Assembly (NCBI RefSeq): GCF_008973485.1
Contig: NZ_CP031223.1
Location: 124,001 to 188,000 of the forward strand
Origin: Psychrobacillus glaciei
GTDB lineage: Bacteria; Bacillota; Bacilli; Bacillales_A; Planococcaceae
Length of the DNA stretch: 64,000 bases
Reading direction: 5' to 3'
Part shown: positions 25,758 to 34,202 of the stretch, one piece after another
Layout: every line of letters begins with the position of its first letter
Numbering within the stretch: the first letter of the stretch is position 1
Notes under the pieces: model-generated
What the model was told of the DNA's origin: nothing
The model's input: only the letters and a program-made list of their open reading frames with translations
The model's database searches: none
Program-made: the position numbers and the translations under genes

Positions 25758-27170
25758 ATGACATCAAAGAAAAAACAAAAAGGTTTTAATTTCCCCCATG
25801 TTTATATTATGTTTATCCTAGTTATGCTACTAGTAGTGGTTTTATCATGGATTGTACCAAGTGGACAGTATGAACGAGTACAAAATCCAGATACGGGGAT
25901 AACAGAACTGAACACAGAGCATTTTACGTATGTGGATCAGGCAAACCCAATAGGATTTATGGATTTCTTTACAGCCTTACATAACGGGGTTGTTCAATCT
26001 GCAGATATTATTGTGATGCTTCTATTTGCAAGCGGAGCTCTTTATATTCTTGAAAAATCAGGAGCAATTGCTGCAGGTATTCATACGTTATTGCGGGTTG
26101 CTGAGGGAAAAGAAAAGCTTGTCATAATAGCGTTAATTACAATATTTTCTATATTGGGAACGATTGGTTTTGGTGAAGGAGGAATCCCTTTTATCCCACT
26201 AGCAATGGCAGTAGTAATGGGTATGGGATATGACCGAATCACTGGTTTCGCAACTTCGACGATTGGTTTAGCAGTTGGTTTTGCAGCAGGTGCAGTAAAC
26301 TTCTATACTACTGGTGTTAGTCAAACAATTGTAGGATTGCCAATTTATTCAGGAGTTGGTTTTCGTATTATCTCTCTAGCTATCTTTCTAGTAATCTCTG
26401 TTTTGTATATTCTACGTTATGCTAAGAAAACAAAAGCAGACCCAAGTAAGAGTCTTGTAGCTACAGAATATATTGAACAACTAAAAAATGCGAATAAAGC
26501 TGAGTATGAAGAAGAAAAGTTTACGATTTCAAGAAAAATTGCATTATTAGGACTAGTTGCAGTTTTAGTAGGCGGTGCATTTGGTGCAATTAAACTCGGT
26601 TGGGGAATGCCTGAATTATCAGCAGTATATGTAATCTATGCAGTATTCTTAGTAATTGTTTTAAAAATTAAACCAAGTGATGCAGCTGTAATGTTTGGGA
26701 CAGGTGCAGCCGTACTTTTACCAACAGGATTAGCGATTGGTTTTGCTAGGTCAGTCATGATTTTGATGAATCAAGCTCAAATTATCGATACAGCTGTACA
26801 TTCATTATCTGGATTGTTGACCAATACAAGCACAATTATCACTTTATTGGTGCTCTTCTTAGTTGTTATCTTCTTCAATTTCTTTGTCGTTTCAGGCAGT
26901 GGAAAAGCAGTAATCTTAATGCCGATTATGGGACCTCTAGGTAAAATACTAGGAATTAACCAACAGGTAATGGTTGTACTTTATCAATTTGGTGATGGAT
27001 TTACGAATTATTTATGGCCTACCTCTGGTGGGTTAATGGCTGCACTTGGAATGTGTAATGTGGATTATGCTGCTTGGGTAAAATTCTCAGTGAAACTATT
27101 TATGTTACTACATTTCGCAGCATTTATCTTAATTATAGTTGCTCATTATATTGGATTAGGACCGTTCTAA
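25758..27170 (+). CDS. YfcC-family membrane carrier (DcuC superfamily)
   Basis: 470 aa with about 12 membrane segments. Features of YfcC/arginine-ornithine-type carriers: N-terminal FPHVYIMFILVMLLVVVLSW, the IVPSGQYERV turn, GEGGIPFIPL in the first re-entrant half, and SGSGKAVILMPIMGPLG near the end. The flanking amidohydrolases suggest it imports an acylated amino acid or peptide or exports a product. ATG after TTGGAGG. It is the middle gene of the amidohydrolase-carrier-amidohydrolase cluster. Confidence 0.85.
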   Translation: MTSKKKQKGFNFPHVYIMFILVMLLVVVLSWIVPSGQYERVQNPDTGITELNTEHFTYVDQANPIGFMDFFTALHNGVVQSADIIVMLLFASGALYILEKSGAIAAGIHTLLRVAEGKEKLVIIALITIFSILGTIGFGEGGIPFIPLAMAVVMGMGYDRITGFATSTIGLAVGFAAGAVNFYTTGVSQTIVGLPIYSGVGFRIISLAIFLVISVLYILRYAKKTKADPSKSLVATEYIEQLKNANKAEYEEEKFTISRKIALLGLVAVLVGGAFGAIKLGWGMPELSAVYVIYAVFLVIVLKIKPSDAAVMFGTGAAVLLPTGLAIGFARSVMILMNQAQIIDTAVHSLSGLLTNTSTIITLLVLFLVVIFFNFFVVSGSGKAVILMPIMGPLGKILGINQQVMVVLYQFGDGFTNYLWPTSGGLMAALGMCNVDYAAWVKFSVKLFMLLHFAAFILIIVAHYIGLGPF

Positions 27171-27197
27171 TAGGTTGTTATTTTTATATGATGAAAA

Positions 27198-27240
27198 AGA
27201 CTTACGAGGTTCCTATTAGAATGCTCGTAGGTCTATCTTT
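27198..27240 (+). terminator. Hairpin between the YfcC carrier and the second amidohydrolase
   Basis: AGACTTACGAG / CTCGTAGGTCT with one G-T pair, followed by ATCTTTATT. It may lower but not abolish readthrough into the next gene. Confidence 0.55.
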
Positions 27241-27285
27241 ATTAACTACTGAACGCATCTAAAAAAATTTAAAGGAGATGTCTAT

Positions 27286-28509
27286 ATGACTAGTATTCTT
27301 GAAGCTTCAAAAAAGTATGAGGAACAGATTATTAAAGACCGTCGATATCTACACCAAAATCCAGAGATTGGTTTCGAACTTCCAAACACACAAAAATATA
27401 TTCAACAACGCCTGGATGAAATAGGAATTGAACATCGAACTTGTGGGGTTATACCAACGGAAATTAAAGAAAAGTATACAAAAGCTGGATTTGCACAACA
27501 GGAAAATTGTACAGGTGTTGTAGCAACCATTGGCCAAGGGGAGCCTTGTATTCTTCTTCGTGCGGATATGGATGCATTACCAATTCAAGAAGAAGTTGAA
27601 TCGGAATACAAATCGAAAAATCCAGGTTTAATGCATGCTTGTGGTCATGACTCACATACTGCCATGCTTTTGGGTGCAGCTCAAATTTTGAAGGATTGTG
27701 AAGCGGAATTAAAAGGAACCGTTAAATTAATGTTTCAACCCGGGGAAGAATGGGGATACGGTTCGAAGTTAATGATCGATGATGGTTTACTTGAAAATCC
27801 TAAAGTGGATACTGCGTTTGGTATTCATATTATGCCAGATCAACAAGCGGGAACATTATCTGTCCATAAAGGCACATTTACACAAGCGATGGATTCATTT
27901 ATAGTTGAAATTCAAGGCAAAGGTGGTCATAGCTCGCAACCACATAAAACAATTGATCCCAACATGATTATGAATCAACTCTATACAAGTCTAAATCTAT
28001 TATTGACACGTGAAGCGGCACCAAATGCGAGTGTAACATTTTCTGTAGGTGCAATGAACGGTGGTACTGTTACGAATGTTATTCCAGACAAAGCGATTTT
28101 ACAAGGAAACATGCGTAGTTATGATCAAGAGACGAGTGACCATTTATGCAAACGTATCCCAGAGATGATTGACCATGTCGTAAAAGCATGGCGTGGAGAA
28201 TATATTACAACTCAATTCCATTTACCAACGACATATAATAATCCCGAATTCATTGATGAAATTATGCCTTTCCTAGAAGAAGTAATTGGAATAGAGAATG
28301 TTTTTGATGATGGAGTTTTGAGCGGCTCAGAAGATTTTTCTTATATCTCACAAGAAGTACCGTCTGCATTTGTTGTATTAGGTACTGGAAAAGTAGGAGA
28401 GCCACCAGTTCACAATCCTCAGATGCACCAAAATGAAGAAATCTTTAAGTATGGTGCTGCCTTACATGCAAACGTGGCAATTGAATGGTTAAAACAACAG
28501 CAAAAATAA
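27286..28509 (+). CDS. M20-family metallo-amidohydrolase
   Basis: 407 aa, full length for the HipO/AbgA/IAA-amino-acid-hydrolase group. RRYLHQNPEIGFELP, LLRADMDALPIQEE, MHACGHDSHTAMLLGAA, MFQPGEEWGYG (catalytic Glu) and the lid motif GGHSSQPHKTIDPN are all present, and GSEDFSYISQ carries the last metal-site Glu. ATG after AAAGGAGATG. It differs clearly from the enzyme at 24605, so the cluster probably handles two related amides. It is followed by a structured RNA candidate that includes the terminator. Confidence 0.9.
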   Translation: MTSILEASKKYEEQIIKDRRYLHQNPEIGFELPNTQKYIQQRLDEIGIEHRTCGVIPTEIKEKYTKAGFAQQENCTGVVATIGQGEPCILLRADMDALPIQEEVESEYKSKNPGLMHACGHDSHTAMLLGAAQILKDCEAELKGTVKLMFQPGEEWGYGSKLMIDDGLLENPKVDTAFGIHIMPDQQAGTLSVHKGTFTQAMDSFIVEIQGKGGHSSQPHKTIDPNMIMNQLYTSLNLLLTREAAPNASVTFSVGAMNGGTVTNVIPDKAILQGNMRSYDQETSDHLCKRIPEMIDHVVKAWRGEYITTQFHLPTTYNNPEFIDEIMPFLEEVIGIENVFDDGVLSGSEDFSYISQEVPSAFVVLGTGKVGEPPVHNPQMHQNEEIFKYGAALHANVAIEWLKQQQK

Positions 28510-28519
28510 TATAAAGAAT

Positions 28520-28640
28520 ACTTGAGTTGGGGAATGTCCCCAATTACTACCTTATGTGTAAGGTACCTGTGATCAGGATTGCCGTCCTGCAACTATTCTT
28601 TCTATTCACGAACCTCCTTTTTTATAGGGAGGTTTTTTGT
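28520..28640 (+). ncRNA. Candidate structured RNA: three hairpins plus intrinsic terminator
   Basis: Hairpin 1 is TTGGGGA-ATG-TCCCCAA (28527-28543), hairpin 2 TACCTTA-TGTG-TAAGGTA (28548-28565), hairpin 3 CAGGA-TTGCCG-TCCTG (28574-28589). The terminator AACCTCC/GGAGGTT (28611-28634) ends in T6. CCTG-TGAT-CAGG (28566-28577) could form instead of part of hairpins 2 and 3. This is too elaborate for a simple terminator, yet no gene follows on this strand. It could be a trans-acting small RNA; conserved Bacillales sRNAs of the csfG type came to mind, but I cannot confirm a family. Confidence 0.5.
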
Positions 28641-28775
28641 TTTCATAAAAATGTTGGTCAATCTTAAATTACTTTGTATCAAAAGGTCAGACCTAATATT
28701 ACAAATTGGTGTAAGTATAGCATGTACTTATGATTAATACCGAAATTTACCACTAAACAAGGAACCTAAGTCTAT

Positions 28776-28897
28776 TCACGAAGAACTAGCACCAAAGACA
28801 CTGCCGCGTGCAAAACTTTCAGCAAATAAATCGACTGCTTTTTCTCATTCTTTTAGTACATGACCATAGAACTTATAAATCATTTCAATGGTTTGTA
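28776..28897 (-). pseudogene. Relic of a tyrosine recombinase C-terminus (copy 2)
   Basis: Minus-strand reading VQTIEMIYKFYGHVLKE, an in-frame TGA, then EKAVDLFAESFARG and a final SSS. TIEMIYKFYGHVL is the usual end of a phage-type integrase. The tail aligns with the relic at 18353-18463 (HVLK, KAV.LFAES, final SS). Beyond the stop both copies carry the plus-strand 14-mer AGTATAGCATGTAC at a similar distance. Part of the gap 28641-28967, which otherwise holds no gene. Confidence 0.55.
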
Positions 28898-28923
28898 CTA
28901 TATTTTCAAAATCAATTTTTTTC

Positions 28924-28963
28924 AAAAAAAAAAAACGAGGTTGTGTAAAATCCTCGTTTTTTT
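28924..28963 (-). terminator. Terminator of the SDR/carrier operon
   Basis: AAAAACGAGG / CCTCGTTTTT with an 11-base loop; on the minus strand it is followed by a long T run. Confidence 0.8.
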
Positions 28964-28967
28964 AATA

Positions 28968-29738
28968 TTACATTGCTACAGCAGACATACCACCGTCAAC
29001 AACAAGTTGTGCACCAGTTACATAATTAGAAGCATCTGAAGCAAGGTAAATACATGCTCCAACAAGATCACTTGCACTTCCTAGTCGACCAAGTGGTGTA
29101 TTCGCCATTACTTTTTTTACAGTTACTTCTTTTTGTATTGGATCTTTTAAGAGACCTGTGTCAATAAAACCTGGGCAAATAGCATTGATATTCAGTCCGT
29201 ATTGACTTAAATCTGCTGCCATTGTTTTTGTTAACATGAGCACTCCGCCTTTACTTGCATTATAAGGAGCAGTATCGCTAAGTGCCATAAAGCCGCCAAC
29301 GGATGCCATATTAATAATTTTGCCGTATTTGCGTTTTACCATTTCTTTACTTACTGCACTTGACATTAAAAATTGGCTATTTAAGTTTGTTCCGACTATT
29401 TTTTTCCAATCTTCCTCAGTTACATCAAGGAAAGGTATTTTTTTATTGATTCCTGCATTATTGACAAGAATATCGATTTTTCCAAATTTCTCAATGATTT
29501 CTTCAATCATAAATTTGATTTTAGAGCTATCTGTTACATCGATACCGTAACAAAGTGATTCGCGGCCTGTTTTATCTAAAATCATTTGAGATGTTTCTTT
29601 TAGGTTATCTTCTACTAAGTCAACAAGTACAAGTTGTGCACCAGCCTCAGCTAATCCTACTGCGTAAGCTTGTCCAATCCCTCGTGCACTACCTGTAACA
29701 ATAGCAATTTTATTTTCAAGTGAAAAAATATCTAACAT
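28968..29738 (-). CDS. SDR-family oxidoreductase (gluconate-5-dehydrogenase/FabG-like)
   Basis: NAD(P)H-dependent dehydrogenase. Cofactor motif VTGSARGIGQAYA, NNAGINKK, the catalytic Ser region ASVGGFMALSD with YNASKGG (Tyr and Lys), then NAICPGFIDTG and VTGAQLVVDGG. An Asp near the end of beta-2 (LVDLVEDN) favours NAD(H). I start at ATG 29738, 9 bases after AGAGGG; the upstream ATG 29747 has no room for a ribosome site. Second gene after the DASS carrier. The likely substrate is a hydroxy acid or sugar acid taken up by that carrier. Confidence 0.85.
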   Translation of the reverse strand: MLDIFSLENKIAIVTGSARGIGQAYAVGLAEAGAQLVLVDLVEDNLKETSQMILDKTGRESLCYGIDVTDSSKIKFMIEEIIEKFGKIDILVNNAGINKKIPFLDVTEEDWKKIVGTNLNSQFLMSSAVSKEMVKRKYGKIINMASVGGFMALSDTAPYNASKGGVLMLTKTMAADLSQYGLNINAICPGFIDTGLLKDPIQKEVTVKKVMANTPLGRLGSASDLVGACIYLASDASNYVTGAQLVVDGGMSAVAM

Positions 29739-29764
29739 TCTAATCATCCCTCTCTAATTTGTTA

Positions 29765-31174
29765 TTACATTAATCCGATTAAATACCAATATGGAATTGC
29801 GATTAAAGCCAAGAAAAGTAAATTTAATACCATTTGAATTGAAAAGTATTTGAAAAACTGTTTGTACGTCATAAACATGTAACTAAATAATAATAGTGGC
29901 AATGTAGATTCATACGGTAACAGTAACTGATATAAGCCGTGAACGAATGAATACGCTAAAGGAAGTGGACTCATTCCTAAGGAACCAGCGAGTTCAGCTA
30001 AAGGAATTGCCATTGTCGCTGATGCAGCAAAAGGCGTAAGAACAAAGTTCAGGCCGACAGATAAAAACCATGTTGCAATAACTGTGTAATATTCCCCTCC
30101 AAGTGACATGAATGGAGTTATTGAATCAGCGATAAATTCTCCAGCGCCTACTACTTTAGCAACTTGTCCAATTGCCATTGTTGCAGTGATAAAGAAGATC
30201 ATACCGAAATTCGTTTTCTTCATCGTATTATCATCTGCTAAATTTACGCCTGGAAGGAAGCAAAGGAAGGTCATACCGATGAAAATCCAACCAAGTGCAA
30301 TACCGTGTAAAGAACTTGTAGCGAGTAGAGCTACGAGCAAAACTAAGATAACTGAAACCTTTTTTTCTTGGAACGAAAAACGACCTAATGCTTTGTACTG
30401 TTCTTTAAAATATTCTTTACCCTCAATCGATTTTTCAGGTTTGAATATTTTTGTAATAACGAATGCCATAATGTAGGTCCAGATAATTGTGATTGGGCCA
30501 TTGTGTAAAATGTATCCTAAAAACGATACACCTTCTTGTCCCATACTTACTAATTGACTATTGAAAACGAGCATTGGCTCGGCTCCCGTTAAGCTAATAA
30601 AGGATGCTGTAACAGCGGCATTGTAGGCGCCAAAAAGTAATCCTACCGCACCTTTAGAATGCTTTTCAAACCCGACAGCCTTGATAATCCCAAATGCCAT
30701 ACTTGCGAAGAGTGCTATACGGGCTAAAGAACCGGGGACTAGGAACGCGATGATGAAACCAGATGTAGAAAGTGCGAAAATGATTCCACCATATGAACCA
30801 CCCCCTCGTAAAATAAACCAATAAGCAAGCCTTTTCATAAGACCCGACTCATCAAGTACTGCTGAAAGAATTAAAGCTCCAAGTACTAAGTATGGAAGAT
30901 CTTGTGCCCATGGAGCATATACGTCCCCAGGGGTTGCAATTCCACTTAATATGAATGCGACTGGAAGTGCCAAGGCAACAACGATTAAGTTAATAACCTC
31001 TAGTGCCCACAGAACTATTGCAATTAAAGTAATAACGAAGAAAATTTTCATATCTTCTGTATAAGATTCTGTTGTTGGTATTAAGTAAACGATAATCGCT
31101 GGTATAAATATTAGTAAATATTTTAATAAATTACTTTTTGTTGATTTTTTTTGATCTTGTGTTGCTGCGCCCAT
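29765..31174 (-). CDS. DASS-family (SLC13-like) anion:Na+ symporter
   Basis: 469 aa, 11-12 membrane segments. Matches the divalent anion/sodium symporters of dicarboxylates, citrate or sulfate: paired conserved regions such as LPYLVLGALILSAVLDESGL in the first half and LNFVLTPFAASATMAIPLA (the second substrate/sodium loop) in the second. ATG after AAGGAGG. Transcribed with the downstream SDR gene. The divergent LysR gene is the probable regulator. Substrate probably a C4/C6 or hydroxy-carboxylate (inference). Confidence 0.82.
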   Translation of the reverse strand: MGAATQDQKKSTKSNLLKYLLIFIPAIIVYLIPTTESYTEDMKIFFVITLIAIVLWALEVINLIVVALALPVAFILSGIATPGDVYAPWAQDLPYLVLGALILSAVLDESGLMKRLAYWFILRGGGSYGGIIFALSTSGFIIAFLVPGSLARIALFASMAFGIIKAVGFEKHSKGAVGLLFGAYNAAVTASFISLTGAEPMLVFNSQLVSMGQEGVSFLGYILHNGPITIIWTYIMAFVITKIFKPEKSIEGKEYFKEQYKALGRFSFQEKKVSVILVLLVALLATSSLHGIALGWIFIGMTFLCFLPGVNLADDNTMKKTNFGMIFFITATMAIGQVAKVVGAGEFIADSITPFMSLGGEYYTVIATWFLSVGLNFVLTPFAASATMAIPLAELAGSLGMSPLPLAYSFVHGLYQLLLPYESTLPLLLFSYMFMTYKQFFKYFSIQMVLNLLFLALIAIPYWYLIGLM

Positions 31175-31460
31175 TTTTCTTCCTCCTTATCTGATAAAAT
31201 TGAATTAAAGTAATTTCTTTCTGTGTACATATTTATGCTCTGAAGAAATCTATGGATTAAAATGTTGATCGCTCATAAGTGTATTCAATAGTAAGTAAGC
31301 ATTGTACATTTCTTGTATATTGCTTCGTAAGTTGTATTAAGCAATTGCCTGTCATAGATTAAAGATTCAAAACAGCATAGTGAGAAATTACTGTCCATCA
31401 CGTTGATGATTATGTCACAAAAAATACATTTTTTAAAATACCTTTTTTCCTATTGCTGTT

Positions 31461-31489
31461 ATAACCAATTAGTTATGCGTTGAAAACGC
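31461..31489. promoter_or_regulatory. Two dyads in the LysR/carrier intergenic region
   Basis: ATAAC-CAATTA-GTTAT (31461-31476) and GCGTT-GAA-AACGC (31477-31489) lie side by side about 60-90 bases before the LysR start and 290 bases from the divergent carrier. The first has the shape of a LysR recognition site. The rest of the gap 31175-31460 holds no gene. Confidence 0.45.
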
Positions 31490-31550
31490 TACTGTTTTAG
31501 TGGGATGCAATGGATATAAAGTAAAAAATGGCTAAGGGAGGTCGTTGATC

Positions 31551-32459
31551 TTGAAGGATATACGCACAGATTATTTAAAGGCAGTAGCTGAGTATGGTAG
31601 TATTTCTCAAGCCGCTAAAGCACTGTTTATTTCTCAGCCATACTTAAGTAAATTTATAAAAACATTGGAAGAAGAGTTAGGCGTGGAAGTACTCAATCGA
31701 CAGGCTAGCCCGATGTCGCTAACATATGCAGGGGAGAGATACCTTTATTACATGGATGATGCTGAAAAAATCATTCAAAAAATGCTTATTGAATTACAAG
31801 GAATTTCTAATATGAAAAAAGGGAGATTGAAGATTGGGGTTAGTCCTATTTTAGCAACGTATACTTTATACAAGTTTTTACCTTACTTTATGAAGCGATA
31901 TGTAGGAATTGAAATTGAATTAGTCGAAGAGTCTGCTGCAACATTGGAGTCATTGTTGTTACAAAATAAAATAGACGTTTGTGTGAATTCACTTCCCATT
32001 ACAAATCCAGAGATACTATATGAACACCTATATGAAGAATATAATTACATTGTCATACCATCAAATCATTCGTTGTATAAAAAAAATCTATTAGAAGGTG
32101 AAGAGTTGGATTTAACTCTCTTAGATGGTGAAAAGTTTATTCTAGTAAAGCCGGGCTTAGGGCTGCGTAGATTTACTGATAAAGTGTTTGCCTTTTACAA
32201 TATTCGTCCAAGAATTGTTTTGGAAACGCTAAATGCTGAAAATGCCTTCCGCTTAGCAAATAATGGAGTAGCCATTACATTAGTTCCACAAAGTGTTATT
32301 GAAAGTGTAGCTTTAAAAGTTGATGCTAATTTATATCCTTTGAAGAGCCTAGAGTTTAAAAGTCATATCGTTATTAGTTATCAAAAAAATGCTCAATTAA
32401 CTCCTGCTGCTCTTGCTTTTATTCAAATGGCGAAGGAAAGATTTCGAAACCTTGAATAA
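31551..32459 (+). CDS. LysR-family transcriptional regulator
   Basis: 302 aa, normal length. Winged helix at residues ~1-60: YLKAVAEYGSISQAAKALF, SQPYLSKFIKTLEEELG and VEVLNRQ. Effector domain from ~90 on, with the usual LKIGVSPILA and a later VKPGLGLR substrate loop. TTG 31551 is preferred over TTG 31545 because GGGAGGT then lies 8 bases upstream. Divergent from the DASS carrier-SDR operon, which it probably activates in response to the transported acid. Confidence 0.85.
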   Translation: MKDIRTDYLKAVAEYGSISQAAKALFISQPYLSKFIKTLEEELGVEVLNRQASPMSLTYAGERYLYYMDDAEKIIQKMLIELQGISNMKKGRLKIGVSPILATYTLYKFLPYFMKRYVGIEIELVEESAATLESLLLQNKIDVCVNSLPITNPEILYEHLYEEYNYIVIPSNHSLYKKNLLEGEELDLTLLDGEKFILVKPGLGLRRFTDKVFAFYNIRPRIVLETLNAENAFRLANNGVAITLVPQSVIESVALKVDANLYPLKSLEFKSHIVISYQKNAQLTPAALAFIQMAKERFRNLE

Positions 32460-32787
32460 TAATAATAATATCCCGTAAGGTTTTGTAGGGAGTGACCAAA
32501 TGAAAATTCATCGTACGTAACTGCTGATAAAAAGATGTGAAATAATTTTTTTTGCCTAGGAGCTAAGCCTCAAGTAGACTAAGTTTCTTTACTGGATGGC
32601 TTTCAATATTGGTATGGCCTTTTTCATCAGTATTTTCTTAACGCTCCGTTTTGAGGCAATCAGAATCTCATTAACGATTAAACCGTCCCATAACTTAATG
32701 CAAATAATATGCTATTACATACGACATTTTGCATAATGGTGTATGTATAGCATGAAAATGGTACGATACAAAAAGAGGTGAATTTAT
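32460..32787. other. Intergenic stretch without recognisable gene
   Basis: 328 bases. Near its right end (32737-32756) the sequence GGTGTATGTATAGCATG resembles GGTGTAAGTATAGCATG at 28710-28726, the flank of integrase relic 2. No coding frame stands out. Confidence 0.4.
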
Positions 32788-32982
32788 ATGAATGGACAAA
32801 ATAGAAAAGATGTTAAACCAGGACTAGAAGTATATATCATATTGAAAAAAGACCAACGAACAGGTAACAAAACAAGAGGCACTGTGAAGGACTTATTAAC
32901 GAATTCGTCCTTTCATCCACATGGCATCAAAGTTCGTTTAACGGATGGACAAGTAGGTAGGGTTTGTGAAATTATAGGATAA
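32788..32982 (+). CDS. ywbE: YwbE family protein
   Basis: 64-residue conserved protein of unknown function. The family signature is plain: NRKDVKPGLEVYIILKKDQR, TRGTVKDLLTNSSFHPHGIK and VRLTDGQVGRV, a small beta-barrel, possibly nucleic-acid binding by fold. Length equals other YwbE proteins. ATG after AGAGGTG. 25 bases before the amidohydrolase gene, so possibly co-transcribed, without evident functional link. Confidence 0.9.
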   Translation: MNGQNRKDVKPGLEVYIILKKDQRTGNKTRGTVKDLLTNSSFHPHGIKVRLTDGQVGRVCEIIG

Positions 32983-33007
32983 TTATAGAAAAAGGAGTGT
33001 AAGTGAA

Positions 33008-34111
33008 TTGCAGGTAGAATCGCAAATATTACAATGGTTTACTCACTTTCATGAAAACCCAGAAATAAGCTGGAAAGAATACGAAACAACAGACAAACTT
33101 GCTGAAATATTGGACGAACTTCAAGTACCGTATCGTCGATTTGACGATGTAACAGGTCTATTAGCAGAAATCGGTGGGGGAAAAGAAGTCATTGCTGTTC
33201 GTGCAGATATAGATGCTCTTTGGCAAGAAGTCGATGGCGAATTTCGTGCCAATCACTCATGCGGACATGATGCCAATATTTCGATGGTATTAGGAGCTTT
33301 ATTATTAATCAAAAACGAAAAACTGAACAAACGTATCCGCTTTATATTCCAGCCCGCTGAAGAAAAAGGTAACGGAGCGAATTCGATGATTGATAGAGGA
33401 GCAATTGAAGATGTAACCCATCTTTTCGGTGTACATTTACGACCAATCGAAGAGCTTCCTTTCGGAAAAGTATCTCCTGCAATCCATCACGGAGCGGCGA
33501 TGTTTTTAGAAGGTCAAATAAAAGGAATTGATGCGCATGGGGCACGTCCACATCAAGGCAAAAATGCAATTGATGTAGCGGTAGCAATTCATCAGGCGTT
33601 GAAAAACTTGTATTTCTCTCCATTCGAAGCGTATTCTGCAAAATTGACGAAGATACAAGCTGGTGGAGAAAATGCAAATATCATTCCAGGTACTGCATCC
33701 TTCTCAATTGATGCACGTGCAGCCAAAAATGACATCTTGTTTCAAATGAAAGACCAAATAGAGAAGGATTTACATTCATTAACTCAACAATTTGATATTG
33801 AAATAGATTGGGAATGGCAAGATGTAACACCTGGTGCAGAGGTTTCAATAGAGGCATCTGCAATTGCAAGGGAAGCCATTATTGAAATTGTTGGTATTGA
33901 AAATCTTGCTGAAGAAGTGATTACATCTGGCAGTGATGATTTCCATTTCTATACGATTAGACATCCAGAAGTTAAAGCTGCAATGATTGGAATTGGATCC
34001 GATCTTGCACCTGGGCTGCATCATCCGAATATGACGTTTAATCACGATTCGCTATTAATCGGTGCCAAAGTTATAGCGAAAACGCTTTCAAATATTGCGG
34101 AAAAGGATTGA
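33008..34111 (+). CDS. M20-family metallo-amidohydrolase
   Basis: 367 aa. N-terminal FTHFHENPEISWKEYE, AVRADIDALWQEVDG, HSCGHDANISMVLGA (metal site), IFQPAEEKGNGA (catalytic Glu pair), lid motif DAHGARPHQGKNAID and GSDDFHFY near the end. The order and spacing are those of M20 peptidases of the AmhX/HipO group. TTG start with AAGGAGTG 8 bases upstream. It precedes nhaC by 91 bases, and the shared operator lies in that gap. Third M20 enzyme within 10 kb. Confidence 0.87.
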   Translation: MQVESQILQWFTHFHENPEISWKEYETTDKLAEILDELQVPYRRFDDVTGLLAEIGGGKEVIAVRADIDALWQEVDGEFRANHSCGHDANISMVLGALLLIKNEKLNKRIRFIFQPAEEKGNGANSMIDRGAIEDVTHLFGVHLRPIEELPFGKVSPAIHHGAAMFLEGQIKGIDAHGARPHQGKNAIDVAVAIHQALKNLYFSPFEAYSAKLTKIQAGGENANIIPGTASFSIDARAAKNDILFQMKDQIEKDLHSLTQQFDIEIDWEWQDVTPGAEVSIEASAIAREAIIEIVGIENLAEEVITSGSDDFHFYTIRHPEVKAAMIGIGSDLAPGLHHPNMTFNHDSLLIGAKVIAKTLSNIAEKD

Positions 34112-34143
34112 CGAGCAATCATTTTGGCTTTATCATAACCTTA

Positions 34144-34166
34144 TTAGCGACTATTAAACGTCAATT
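34144..34166 (+). promoter_or_regulatory. Shared regulatory site upstream of nhaC
   Basis: TTAGCGACTATTAAACG followed by TCAATT, matching the site at 37363-37385 in 19 of 23 bases. Both lie shortly before genes of the nhaC/epimerase group (37 bases before the nhaC start here). Confidence 0.55.
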
Positions 34167-34202
34167 TAGAATTACCTTAATAGTTACAAAGGGGGAAATG
34201 AT

